31,068 nucleotides of DNA from CALFMR01 sp035550595 (GCA_035550595.1 DASZOV010000151.1:1-31068), one strand, 5' to 3'. Positions 22,180 through 29,834 are shown, counted from the stretch's first letter. Notes: generated from the sequence alone by a model not told the origin. Program-made: numbers and translations.

Positions 22180-22869
22180 ATGACGCGCCCGTCGCCGGCC
22201 GTGCTGGCCGCCATCCCGCTGTTCCAGCGGGTCCACCCTGAAGACCGCGCTCGCATCGCGGCAGTCGCCGAAGTCCGGGCCTATGCGCGCGGCGATCGGA
22301 TCTTCGACGAAGGCGATGAATCCGACTTCTTCTACATCGTGGTGTCCGGGCGGGTGAAGGTCTTCAAACACGCGCCGGGCGGCAACGACGTGATCCTCGA
22401 GATGTTCGGCCCGGGTGGCCCGCTCGGCGCCGTGGCCGCGTACGAAGCGAAACCGTACCCCGCCTCGGCCACCGTCTTCGAGCCGGCCGAATGCCTGCTC
22501 ATCCCGCGCGACGCGTTCTTTCAGTTGCTCGAACGGCACCCCACGCTCGTGCGCGGCCTGCTCGGCAGCCTGTCGCTGCGGCTCGTGCAGTTGACGGCGC
22601 GGCTCGCCGAACTGACGGGCGGCCGCGTCGAGGCCCGGTTCGCGCGGTTCTTCCTCAAGCTCGCCGAGCAGATCGGCCGGCGCGACCGGGGCGGCCTCTT
22701 CATCCCGCTGCCGCTCTCCCGCCAGGAACTGGCGGATTGGACCGGCACGACGGTCGAGACCTCCATCCGCATCATGAGCCGCTGGAGCAAAGAGGACGTG
22801 CTCCGCACCGAGCCGGACGGGTTCGTGCTCGTCGATCAGGGCACGCTCGAGGCTTTGGCTGGGAGCTGA
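22180..22869 (+). CDS. Crp/Fnr-family transcriptional regulator without an Fe-S cysteine cluster
   Basis: The 229-residue product has a cyclic-nucleotide-binding-like beta roll (RIFDEGDESDFFYIVVSGRVKVFK), a dimerisation helix (SLRLVQLTARLAELTG) and a C-terminal winged helix. Its recognition segment LSRQELADWTGTTVETSIRIMSRW keeps the Glu and Arg that contact TGA in FNR/CRP sites. There is a single Cys, so no FNR-type 4Fe-4S sensor; this resembles DNR/NnrR-type NO sensors or small-ligand sensors. The ATG lies 7 nt after TACCAT and has no ribosome-binding site, so a leaderless transcript is possible. It is the natural candidate to bind the palindrome at 21244-21267. Confidence 0.9.
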   Translation: MTRPSPAVLAAIPLFQRVHPEDRARIAAVAEVRAYARGDRIFDEGDESDFFYIVVSGRVKVFKHAPGGNDVILEMFGPGGPLGAVAAYEAKPYPASATVFEPAECLLIPRDAFFQLLERHPTLVRGLLGSLSLRLVQLTARLAELTGGRVEARFARFFLKLAEQIGRRDRGGLFIPLPLSRQELADWTGTTVETSIRIMSRWSKEDVLRTEPDGFVLVDQGTLEALAGS

Positions 22870-22887
22870 CGGAGCCGCTGAAGCCGT

Positions 22888-22932
22888 TCACTCCTGCCGC
22901 AGCGCGCGCATCGGATCGATACGCGAGCGCCC
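22888..22932 (-). pseudogene. Relic of an ADOP permease C-terminus
   Basis: A 14-codon minus-strand stretch reads GRSRIDPMRALRQE followed by TGA, between two stop codons. It is the canonical C-terminal end of ADOP/MacB-type permeases; the intact copy in this window ends ASRIDAVRALQQE. Nothing else of the gene remains upstream, where the toxin pseudogene begins. It is too short to be more than a deletion scar. Confidence 0.55.
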
Positions 22933-22958
22933 TCACGTCTCCGGATCGCGCTGTCTTC

Positions 22959-23205
22959 TCACTCATCGACACTCGTGAGCACGCGCTCCATGAATTCGTG
23001 CTCCAAGAACATGCCCGCCGCGATGAGCGCCTCGACCAGCGGTCGAGCGCGTTGAATTCGTCCAGCGCGCTTGGCTCGCAGAACGATGCCCAGCGTACCA
23101 ATCACCGGCACGTTGTGCGTGGCAGCGCAACGACGAGCGGCGCGATCGTCGAGCACGGCCCATCGGAATGAGGGGTGAGGCGTTGACGACCCACGCCTCA
23201 GTCAC
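22959..23205 (-). pseudogene. DUF3368 PIN-type toxin with a large internal deletion
   Basis: Starting at GTG 23205 the frame reads TEAWVVNASPLI, the N-terminus of DUF3368 PIN-domain toxins. After ~16 residues the family sequence continues in another frame with WAVLDDRAARRCAATHNVPVIGTLGIVLRAK and runs to the normal C-terminus at 22959. Roughly 80 codons of the middle of the domain are gone, with a frameshift at the join. The catalytic centre cannot form. The GTG overlaps the end of the UPF0175 antitoxin gene by 8 nt, the usual arrangement of an intact pair. Confidence 0.75.
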
Positions 23206-23449
23206 GGCGGATTTCGTCCTGCAGTTCCTCGATGGTCGCCTGCACGACAGGAATGCGGCGTTGCGCGAGCTCGTCGATGAAATCAGCGCGGCTCGTACCG
23301 GCGATCTCCGCCGCCTTCGACTGCGAGAGCTCGCCGCGCGAATACCAGAGCAGGGACGCCGCGAGTCGCATCTCTTTCGCGAACTCGGACGGCGACAAGC
23401 GCAACGCCGAAAGCGCCCCGTCCGGCACGTCGAAAGTTATTGTCGGCAT
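23198..23449 (-). CDS. UPF0175-family antitoxin, partner of the broken toxin
   Basis: The 83-residue product begins with a beta strand (TITFDVPDGAL) and continues with LSPSEFAKEMRLAASLLWYSRGELSQSKAAEIAGTSRADFIDELAQRRIPVV (cited in parts as the UPF0175 core, an HTH-like region). It is full length. Family knowledge: UPF0175 proteins pair with DUF3368 PIN toxins. Since the toxin here has lost its core, this is an orphan antitoxin that may still act as a DNA-binding autoregulator or neutralise related toxins. ATG 23449 lacks a clear ribosome-binding site. Confidence 0.85.
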   Translation of the reverse strand: MPTITFDVPDGALSALRLSPSEFAKEMRLAASLLWYSRGELSQSKAAEIAGTSRADFIDELAQRRIPVVQATIEELQDEIRRD

Positions 23450-23472
23450 TGGCGACCTCGCCGTACGCTCAA

Positions 23473-23493
23473 ACGGGGCGCATGGCGCCCCGT
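23473..23493. terminator. Strong hairpin behind the initiator tRNA gene
   Basis: Perfect 9-bp arms ACGGGGCGC and GCGCCCCGT around a 3-nt loop lie 17 bp beyond the tRNA 3' end on the minus strand. A short GTTTG follows rather than a full T run. It is the best candidate terminator for the tRNA gene and precedes the UPF0175 start codon. Confidence 0.55.
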
Positions 23494-23509
23494 GACGGCG
23501 AAGTCAAGT

Positions 23510-23586
<77 letters not shown>

Positions 23587-23729
23587 TCAGGGCGCGTGCG
23601 CGCTCGAACAGACTCCCATCGTAACCTGTGCACGCGCGTCCGTCAAATGACAAACGCGCGTACCGGTCGGGACCATGGCCCCGGCCGGCACGCGCGCCCC
23701 CGGTCGAACTGGGTCGAACGAACGCCGCG

Positions 23730-24287
23730 CTACTCGGCGGTGCAGCTATCCGAGATCGAGACGATGTTCGTCGCGTTGAGGGTCGGCAGGTTCGCCGTGC
23801 TGCTCGCCTGGCTAGACGCCGACGCGCTGGGCGACGACGGGCTGCCCATCGTCGACGGTGAAGACGGGCTCGACTCCGACGGCGAAGACGGGCTCGAGGG
23901 GCTCGACGGCGCAGCCTCGCCCATCGATGAGCTCGCGCCACCCGCTGGTGCCGCCTCGACCGTGCCGGTTACCGTCACCTTGTGATTGAGGTTCTTCGAG
24001 AAGTCGACGTCGCCGGTCTTCGCCAGCACATAGCGCGCGCCCGGTTCGGACGAACTCTGCGCCGCGGTCCGTGCGTCTTCCAGCACGTACTGCGACGCGC
24101 TCTCGCCCTGCACCAGACATCCGGTGAGCGACATCCCCTGATCCTTCTGCGTGTCGCTCGCAGACGTCGTCGCCGACGGAGACTGCTCGGACGGTGACGC
24201 TGGCGACGTGGACGACGCGCCCTGCGCCGCGACGAGCGCCGACGCCATGAACAAGCTGGCGACCGACCCGATGAGTATCTTCTTCAT
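23730..24287 (-). CDS. Secreted Ser/Pro-rich protein of unknown function
   Basis: The 185-residue product has a Sec signal peptide (MKKILIGSVASLFMASALVAAQG). A Ser/Thr/Pro-rich stretch follows, then a small folded region with SLTGCLVQGESASQYVLEDA and KVTVTGTV (about residues 52-112), then low-complexity SPSSPSS repeats (about 125-160) and NATNIVSISDSC at the end. Two Cys, one in each ordered part, may form a disulfide. The core resembles short OB-like secreted modules common in Acidobacteria, but I cannot assign a function. The Ser/Pro repeats suggest a flexible cell-surface linker and may vary in length between strains. AGGAG-like sequence precedes ATG 24287. Confidence 0.75.
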   Translation of the reverse strand: MKKILIGSVASLFMASALVAAQGASSTSPASPSEQSPSATTSASDTQKDQGMSLTGCLVQGESASQYVLEDARTAAQSSSEPGARYVLAKTGDVDFSKNLNHKVTVTGTVEAAPAGGASSSMGEAAPSSPSSPSSPSESSPSSPSTMGSPSSPSASASSQASSTANLPTLNATNIVSISDSCTAE

Positions 24288-24485
24288 AGCGTGCTCTCCT
24301 TAGGACTGTCCCGGGAACACGCCGGCCCTGATGGCTCTACGATAAACAAAGCATGTGCCAAGCGGCGTGCGCCCAGCAGGCACCGCTCGGCGCGCGATTC
24401 CGGCCGCGATCGTGTCAAAACGACCGGCACCACGCCCGATCGGGCGAGTCCGGAGCGCACGGCGCCACACTCGCGGCGCGCGCGG

Positions 24486-25040
24486 CTAGATTTTGGGCAG
24501 CGTGACGCCGCTCTGACGCAGGTACTTGCCCTTCTTGTCCGCGTACGACCGCTCGCACGGCTCGTCGCCCTGGAGGAAGATGACCTGCGCGATGCCCTCG
24601 TTCGCGTAGATGCGCGCGGGCAGCGGCGTGGTGTTCGAGATCTCGAGCGTGACGAACCCTTCCCACTCGGGCTCGAACGGCGTGACGTTGACGATGATTC
24701 CGCACCGCGCGTAGGTGGACTTGCCGAGACACACCGTGAGGATGTCGCGCGGGATCCGGAAGTACTCGACCGTCCGCGCGAGCGCGAACGAATTGGGCGG
24801 CACGATGCAGACGTCCGCCTTGATGTCGACGAACGACCGCGGATCGAAGTTCTTCGGATCGATCAGCGTGTTGTTGATGTTCGTGAAGACCTTGAACTCG
24901 TCCGCCACGCGGATGTCGTAGCCGTACGACGAGAGGCCGTACGAGACGACGCCCGTCCGCACCTGCGAGTCGACGAACGGCTCGATCATGCCGTGCTCGA
25001 CGGCCATACGGCGGATCCACCGGTCGGCTTTGATGGGCAT
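24486..25040 (-). CDS. dcd: dCTP deaminase
   Basis: The 184-residue product matches the trimeric dCTP deaminase/dUTPase fold. It has IEPFVDSQVRTGVVSYGLSSYGYDIRV at the N-terminus, the catalytic region PPNSFALARTVEYFRIPRDILTVCLGKSTYARCGIIVNVTPFEPEWEGFVTLEISNTTPLPARIYANEGIAQVIF (cited as consecutive motifs SFALARTVEYF, GKSTYARCG, EPEWEGFVTLEISNT), and a C-terminal KYLRQSGVTLPKI. Family knowledge: it deaminates dCTP to dUTP for thymidylate synthesis. ATG 25040 has AGGAG ~8 nt upstream. Confidence 0.96.
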   Translation of the reverse strand: MPIKADRWIRRMAVEHGMIEPFVDSQVRTGVVSYGLSSYGYDIRVADEFKVFTNINNTLIDPKNFDPRSFVDIKADVCIVPPNSFALARTVEYFRIPRDILTVCLGKSTYARCGIIVNVTPFEPEWEGFVTLEISNTTPLPARIYANEGIAQVIFLQGDEPCERSYADKKGKYLRQSGVTLPKI

Positions 25041-25112
25041 CGGGGCGCTCCTGTCCTGGTCGCTGCGACTAGCGGTTGGAAACGTCCGCGGTGGCGCTGC
25101 GCGCCAACCACG

Positions 25113-25307
25113 CTAGCGGCGCAGGAGCGCCGCCAGTATCGAGAGCACGACGCTCACGAGGATGCACGTGACGATCGGAAAGTAGAAGGTCGACGCTCCG
25201 CGGCGGATGACGATGTCGCCAGGCAGCCGGCCAATCGGCACACCGGCCTGCACGAGCAGACCGACGAGCACGATCACGACGCCGATGGCGATGAGCAGCC
25301 GTCCCAT
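25113..25307 (-). CDS. DUF2905 small membrane protein
   Basis: The 64-residue product has two TM helices joined by the family signature GRLPGDIVIRRGASTFYFPIVT. No function is established for DUF2905 to my knowledge. ATG 25307 has GGAG 6 nt upstream. It sits between ndk and dcd on the same strand, 54 bp after ndk and 72 bp before dcd, and is probably cotranscribed with them. Confidence 0.88.
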   Translation of the reverse strand: MGRLLIAIGVVIVLVGLLVQAGVPIGRLPGDIVIRRGASTFYFPIVTCILVSVVLSILAALLRR

Positions 25308-25361
25308 GGTCCGCTCCGCGCATCGAGGCAGCCGGCGACCGACGGCAGGTCGCCGGTCCGC

Positions 25362-25787
25362 TCACAGCTCCATGCCACGGAAGAAGTAGCCGAGCTCGAA
25401 GGCCGCGGTTTCCGGCGCATCGGATCCGTGCGTCGCGTTGCGCTCGATCGATGCGCCGAACTCGCGACGCAACGTGTCCGCGTCGGCCTTGGCCGGATCG
25501 GTCGCGCCCATGAGCGCGCGCCAACGCTTGATCGCGTCCGGCCCCTCGAGCGCCATGACGATGCACGGGCCCGACGACATGAAGTCGGTGAGCGCGCCGA
25601 AGAACGGCCGCGCGCGATGGACGGCGTAGAAGCCTTCGGCCTCGCGCTTCGAGAGGTGCGTCAGCCGGAGGCCGCGCACCGTGAAACCCGCGTCCTCGAT
25701 GCGCGCGAGGATCTTCCCCGCCACGCGTGACGCGACGGCGTCGGGCTTGATGATGGCAAACGTGCGTTCGGTCGTCTCTGTCGTCAT
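25362..25787 (-). CDS. ndk: Nucleoside diphosphate kinase
   Basis: The 141-residue product has the Ndk hallmarks: TFAIIKPDAV at the N-terminus and the active-site stretch NATHGSDAPETAAFE with the phosphorylated His at about residue 120. It has GPCIVMALEGPDAIKRWRALMGATDP in between (a conserved nucleotide-binding segment). Family knowledge: it equilibrates nucleoside triphosphate pools by transferring the ATP gamma-phosphate. It is 16 bp after korB in the same direction and close to sucCD, a linkage that fits balancing the nucleotide made by succinyl-CoA synthetase. Confidence 0.96.
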   Translation of the reverse strand: MTTETTERTFAIIKPDAVASRVAGKILARIEDAGFTVRGLRLTHLSKREAEGFYAVHRARPFFGALTDFMSSGPCIVMALEGPDAIKRWRALMGATDPAKADADTLRREFGASIERNATHGSDAPETAAFELGYFFRGMEL

Positions 25788-25803
25788 AGGCGGCAGCGGC
25801 GGC

Positions 25804-26865
25804 TCAGCGGAGCCCCTCCATGAGTGCGTCGAGCACGGCCTTGGGCGGCCGCACGCGCTCGTCCGGCAGGAACGCCAGCGGCTCGTCGACCAGGTTCAGG
25901 GCCGTGATGAAGTCGTCCTTGTCCGGCTCGATGTAGAGCACGCCCGTCGCGAACTCGCCACGGAGCGACGTCTCGTGCAGCAGGCGCATCGCCGTCATCT
26001 TGTCGGACGGATTGTAGTCGTCGGCGACCTTGCGCAGCACGAGCTGCGATCCGTCGTGCATGCGGACCGACGTCGCCGAGCCGGGATCGTACTCGACGCT
26101 GATGTCCTCGAAGTACGGCACGAAGCTGACCTCGCCGAGCGGCTCGTCGTGGTCCTTCACGTACGCGTAGCTCTTGGTCGATCCCTCGTGGTCGTTGAAG
26201 GTGACGCACGGCGAGATGACGTCAATCATCGACGTGCCGCGGTGCGCGACGGCCGCTTTGAGGATCGCGAGCAACTGCTTCTTGTCGCCCGAGAACGACC
26301 GCGCGACGAACGACGCGCCCAGCTCGATGGCGAGCGCGCACGTGTCAATCGGCGGCAGGTCGTTGACGACGCCGTTCTTGGCGCGCGATCCGAGATCCGC
26401 CGTCGGCGAGAACTGGCCCTTGGTGAGCCCGTAGCAGCCGTTGTCCTCGATGATGTAGATGATCGGCAGGTTGCGCCGCATGAGGTGTACGAACTGACCG
26501 ATGCCGATCGCGCCAGTGTCGCCGTCGCCGCTCACGCCGATGGCGAGCATGCTGCGATTGGCGAGGAGCGCGCCCGTCGCGACCGACGGCATGCGCCCGT
26601 GCACCGAGTTGAAGCCGTGCGACGGTCCCAGGAAGTACGTCGGGCTCTTGCTCGAGCAGCCGATGCCCGAGAGCTTGAGCACGCGCTTCGGATCGACGCC
26701 CATCTCGAAGAACGCGTCGATGATGCGCTCCGAGATCGCGTTGTGCCCGCACCCGGCGCAGAGCGTCGTCTTCGCGCCGCGGTAGCTGGAGACGTCGAGG
26801 TTGATGCGGTTGGTCCGCTTCGACGGGGTCGGAGTAGGCGTCGGGGTCGGTGTATCAGGACTCAT
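25804..26865 (-). CDS. korB: 2-oxoglutarate:ferredoxin oxidoreductase, beta subunit
   Basis: The 353-residue product has ThDP-binding GDGDTGAIGIGQFVHLMRRN and cysteine sites TLCAGCGHN, GIGCSS and SPCVTFN that can hold a 4Fe-4S cluster. EDNGCYGLTKGQFSPTA is typical of Kor/Oor beta subunits. An odd Pro-Thr repeat (PTPTPTPTP) occupies residues ~5-13, encoded by a GT/GG-rich microsatellite-like tract. Family knowledge: with KorA it oxidises 2-oxoglutarate and CoA to succinyl-CoA, CO2 and reduced ferredoxin, reversibly. The gene follows korA after 58 bp. ATG 26865 lacks a clear ribosome-binding site, and an internal start after the repeat is not available as Met. Confidence 0.93.
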   Translation of the reverse strand: MSPDTPTPTPTPTPSKRTNRINLDVSSYRGAKTTLCAGCGHNAISERIIDAFFEMGVDPKRVLKLSGIGCSSKSPTYFLGPSHGFNSVHGRMPSVATGALLANRSMLAIGVSGDGDTGAIGIGQFVHLMRRNLPIIYIIEDNGCYGLTKGQFSPTADLGSRAKNGVVNDLPPIDTCALAIELGASFVARSFSGDKKQLLAILKAAVAHRGTSMIDVISPCVTFNDHEGSTKSYAYVKDHDEPLGEVSFVPYFEDISVEYDPGSATSVRMHDGSQLVLRKVADDYNPSDKMTAMRLLHETSLRGEFATGVLYIEPDKDDFITALNLVDEPLAFLPDERVRPPKAVLDALMEGLR

Positions 26866-26923
26866 GGGAATGTCCGGGTGAAACGCGCCCGCGGCCGCCG
26901 CGCGGACCGAGGGCGCCGGCGCG

Positions 26924-28765
26924 TCAGGCGCCGTGCTGCTCCTGCGCCAGGATGTCGTCGGTGATGCTGCGCGCGTCGATCGGCAGCCCGCTGTAGTGCA
27001 GCACGCTGCGCAGACGCGCGGCGTGCGCGGCTTCGCCGTCCATCAGGAGCAGGCTGAGCATCTGCGCGTCGCGGTTCTGCTCGACGACGTAGATGCGATC
27101 GTGCGTGCGGATGAAGTCGTCGACGGCCGGCGTGAACGGATAGGCGCGCAGACGCAGATACGACGTCTTCAGCCCAGTCTCTTCACGCAGTTGATCGCGC
27201 GCTTCCTCCACGGCCCAGTGGCTCGTGCCGTACGCGATGATGCCGACCGTCGCGTCCGGATCGCGTTCGACGATCGGCTGCGGAACGAGCGTGCGCGCCG
27301 TGTCGTGCTTGCGCGCGAGCCGATCGACGTTGGCGACGTACTCGTCCGGCCGCTCGGAGTACTTCGCCATCGCGTTGTGCCCAGAGCCGCGCGTGAAGAA
27401 CGACGGACCAGCCGTGCCCGGCACCGATCGCCACGGAATGGCGTCGCCGTCCACGTCCTTGTACCGGCCCCATTCGGCGCCGAGCGCGCGGATCTTCGCC
27501 TCGTCGAGCACCTTGCCGCGATCGAGCGGCTTGTCCGGATAGGTGAACGGCTGCGACATCCACGTGTTCATCCCGAGGTCGAGGTCGCTCAGGACGAAGA
27601 TGATCGTCTGCAGCCGCTCCGAGAGGTCGAAGGCGTCCATCGACATCTGGTAGCACTCTTCGGTCGACGCCGGCAGCAGGAGCACGTGACGCGTGTCGCC
27701 GTGCGAGTTGAGCGCCGCGAACAGGATGTCGCCCTGCGCCGTGCGCGTCGGCAGACCGGTCGACGGCCCTACGCGCTGGATGTCGAAGACGACGGCCGGC
27801 AGTTCGGCGTAGTAGGCCAGGCCGGCGAACTCCGACATGAGCGAGATGCCTGGGCCCGACGTCGACGTCATCGCCCGCGCGCCGCCCCACGTGGCGCCGA
27901 TGACCATGCCGAGTGCCGCGATCTCGTCTTCCGCCTGCACGACGGCGAAGGTCGCCTTCCCCGTCTCTTTGTCCATCCGGTACTTGCGCAGGTAGCTGAT
28001 GAGCGTCTCGGGCAGCGACGAGGACGGCGTGATCGGATACCACGCGACGACCGTGCAGCCGGCGAAGAGGCAGCCCATCGCGGCCGCGGCGTTGCCTTCG
28101 ACCAGGACCTGACCTGCCGTGAGATTCAACCGCTCGATGCGATACGGATCGCGCTTCACGAGGTGCTCGGCGGCGTATTGCTTGCCGGCTTCGAGCGCGC
28201 GCGCGTTGAGCGCCATGGCCTTCGGCTTGCGCCCGAGCTGCTTCTCGAGCGCCTTCTCCATCTCGCCAATTTCGATCGACAACAGCTCCGCGAGGATGCC
28301 GTCGTAGATCATGTTCTTCACGAGACGCCGGAGCTTCGCCTCGGTGCAGACCTCGGCAACGATCTTGTCGAAGGGAACGGGATAGAAGACGAGGTCGTCG
28401 CGGAGCGCGTTGAGCCGCAGCGGCTCGTCGTAGACGACCGCCCGTCCCGGCTCGAGCGCGAGCACGTCGTCTTTCGCCGTCTCGACGTTCATCGCGACGA
28501 GGAAATCGATTTCCTTCTTGCGTCCGAGATAACCGCGCCGGTTTGCGCGGATGGTGTACCAGGTGGGCAGGCCGGCGATGTTCGACGGGAAGAGATTCTT
28601 CCCGGACACCGGCACGCCCATTTGAAAGATGGATCGCAGCAGCACGAGATTGGCCGTCTGGCTGCCCGATCCGTTGACGGTGGCGATCTGAATGCTGAAG
28701 TCGTTGACGACGGGTGAGCGCGACTGCTCGTGCTCGGTCTCAGTAGCAGGAAGAGGTGAGCTCAT
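26924..28765 (-). CDS. korA: 2-oxoglutarate:ferredoxin oxidoreductase, fused gamma-alpha subunit
   Basis: The 613-residue product has an N-terminal gamma domain (FSIQIATVNGSGSQTANLVLLRSIFQMG, about residues 20-200). The alpha subunit follows: EGNAAAAMGCLFAGCTVVAWYPITPSSSLPE, the substrate-proximal GPSTGLPTRTAQGD, and a C-terminal transketolase-like domain ending near YPFTPAVDDFIRTHDRIYVVEQN. The gamma-alpha fusion and GLPT motif point to Kor rather than pyruvate oxidoreductase. Family knowledge: replaces the lipoate-dependent dehydrogenase in ferredoxin-linked TCA cycles. The 5' leader carries a perfect 9-bp palindrome. No ribosome-binding site is seen before ATG 28765. Confidence 0.94.
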   Translation of the reverse strand: MSSPLPATETEHEQSRSPVVNDFSIQIATVNGSGSQTANLVLLRSIFQMGVPVSGKNLFPSNIAGLPTWYTIRANRRGYLGRKKEIDFLVAMNVETAKDDVLALEPGRAVVYDEPLRLNALRDDLVFYPVPFDKIVAEVCTEAKLRRLVKNMIYDGILAELLSIEIGEMEKALEKQLGRKPKAMALNARALEAGKQYAAEHLVKRDPYRIERLNLTAGQVLVEGNAAAAMGCLFAGCTVVAWYPITPSSSLPETLISYLRKYRMDKETGKATFAVVQAEDEIAALGMVIGATWGGARAMTSTSGPGISLMSEFAGLAYYAELPAVVFDIQRVGPSTGLPTRTAQGDILFAALNSHGDTRHVLLLPASTEECYQMSMDAFDLSERLQTIIFVLSDLDLGMNTWMSQPFTYPDKPLDRGKVLDEAKIRALGAEWGRYKDVDGDAIPWRSVPGTAGPSFFTRGSGHNAMAKYSERPDEYVANVDRLARKHDTARTLVPQPIVERDPDATVGIIAYGTSHWAVEEARDQLREETGLKTSYLRLRAYPFTPAVDDFIRTHDRIYVVEQNRDAQMLSLLLMDGEAAHAARLRSVLHYSGLPIDARSITDDILAQEQHGA

Positions 28766-28784
28766 GCGCGATGACTACCGGCTG

Positions 28785-28819
28785 GTCGAACCTTGAGGTT
28801 CGACATCTTTCCGAGTATA
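28785..28819 (-). promoter_or_regulatory. korA -10 box and leader palindrome
   Basis: On the minus strand TATACT (28819-28814, five of six consensus bases) predicts transcription from about 28807; no good -35 box is seen. Immediately downstream is a perfect palindrome, GTCGAACCT-TG-AGGTTCGAC on the plus strand (28785-28804), covering about +3 to +22. It could be a repressor operator at the start site or a 5'-leader hairpin ahead of korAB. Confidence 0.5.
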
Positions 28820-28844
28820 ACTCAGCCTCCCCCTCGTGCGTTTT

Positions 28845-29720
28845 CTAGTGTGTTTTGAGGACGTCGACGACGGCCTTGCCGATGTCGGCCGGGCTCTCGA
28901 CGACGCGCACGCCCGCCTTGCGGAGCGCGGCCATCTTCTCGGCCGCCGTGCCCGCGCCGCCCGAAATGATGGCGCCCGCATGCCCCATCCGCCGTCCCGG
29001 AGGCGCGGTCTGGCCTGCGATGAAGCCGACGACCGGCTTCTTGAACGACTCGGCGATGAACGCGGCCGCGTCCTCCTCCGCGCTTCCGCCAATCTCGCCG
29101 ATGAGCACGACGCCTTCCGTCTCGTCGTCGGCCGCGAAGAGCGTGAGCGCGTCGATGAACGACGTGCCGATGAGCGGATCGCCGCCAATGCCGATGCAGG
29201 TGGTCTGACCAAGACCGAGGCCGGTGAGCTGATGAATCGCCTCGTAGGTCAGCGTGCCGCTCTTCGACACGATGCCGATGCGGCCCTCCTTGCAGATGTG
29301 TCCGGGAATGATCCCGGCCTTGGCGCGACCCGCCGAGATGAGCCCGGGACAGTTCGGCCCGATGAGACGCATCGACGTGCCCTTGATGAACGCGAGCGCG
29401 CGCATCATGTCGATCGTCGGGATGCCTTCGGTGATGCACACCGCCAGCGCAAGCCCGGCTGCGGCGGCTTCCATCACCGCGTCGGCAGCGGCCGGCGGAG
29501 GAACGAAGATGACCGACGCGTTCGCCCCGGTCTCGCGGACGGCGTCAGCCACCGTGTCGAACACCGGCCAGCCCTCGTGCGTCGTCCCGCCCTTGCCGGG
29601 CGTGACGCCACCGACGACGGTCGTGCCATACGCCTGCGCCTGCTTGGCGTGAAACGTCCCCTCGCGCCCCGTGAGGCCCTGAACGAGAAGACGCGTGGAT
29701 TTATCGATGAGAACGGACAT
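28845..29720 (-). CDS. sucD: Succinyl-CoA synthetase, alpha subunit
   Basis: The 291-residue product has the CoA-binding N-terminus LVQGLTGREGTFHAKQAQAYGT and the phosphohistidine loop MGHAGAI (His247, equivalent to E. coli His246). PNCPGLI is also present. Family knowledge: with SucC it converts succinyl-CoA, phosphate and NDP to succinate, CoA and NTP. The start MSVLIDKSTRLL at ATG 29720 has GAGGAA ~10 nt upstream; an open extension overlaps the intergenic region and was rejected. Repeat copy C lies between sucC and this gene. Confidence 0.95.
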   Translation of the reverse strand: MSVLIDKSTRLLVQGLTGREGTFHAKQAQAYGTTVVGGVTPGKGGTTHEGWPVFDTVADAVRETGANASVIFVPPPAAADAVMEAAAAGLALAVCITEGIPTIDMMRALAFIKGTSMRLIGPNCPGLISAGRAKAGIIPGHICKEGRIGIVSKSGTLTYEAIHQLTGLGLGQTTCIGIGGDPLIGTSFIDALTLFAADDETEGVVLIGEIGGSAEEDAAAFIAESFKKPVVGFIAGQTAPPGRRMGHAGAIISGGAGTAAEKMAALRKAGVRVVESPADIGKAVVDVLKTH

Positions 29721-29756
29721 GCGTTTGGCTTTCCTCAGTGGCGAACAGGCCAACTT

Positions 29757-29834
29757 TTCTTGGTTGCGAATGGGGCCCCACCCCCATTCGCCCGCTCAGC
29801 GCTGCTCCTACGTCGCAGGCTTCGCGGACTTTCT
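29757..29834 (-). repeat. Mosaic intergenic repeat, copy C (module 3), inside sucC-sucD
   Basis: On the minus strand it reads AAAGAAAGTCCGCGAAGCCT, GCGAC, AGGAGCAGCGCTGAGCGGGC and the hairpin GCGAATGGGG-GTGGGG-CCCCATTCGC (plus-strand 29766-29791), ending CCAAGAAAAG. This is the module 3 block of copy A with a longer perfect stem (10 bp). Its outer edge meets the sucC stop codon, and it occupies most of the 114-bp sucC-sucD gap, so it should be transcribed. Confidence 0.85.

Noticed and set aside
24413..24418. TTGACA on the minus strand upstream of the Ser/Pro-rich protein as a -35 box
   Set aside because: No -10-like hexamer occurs at 16-18 nt; the rest of 24288-24485 shows no gene or convincing promoter.
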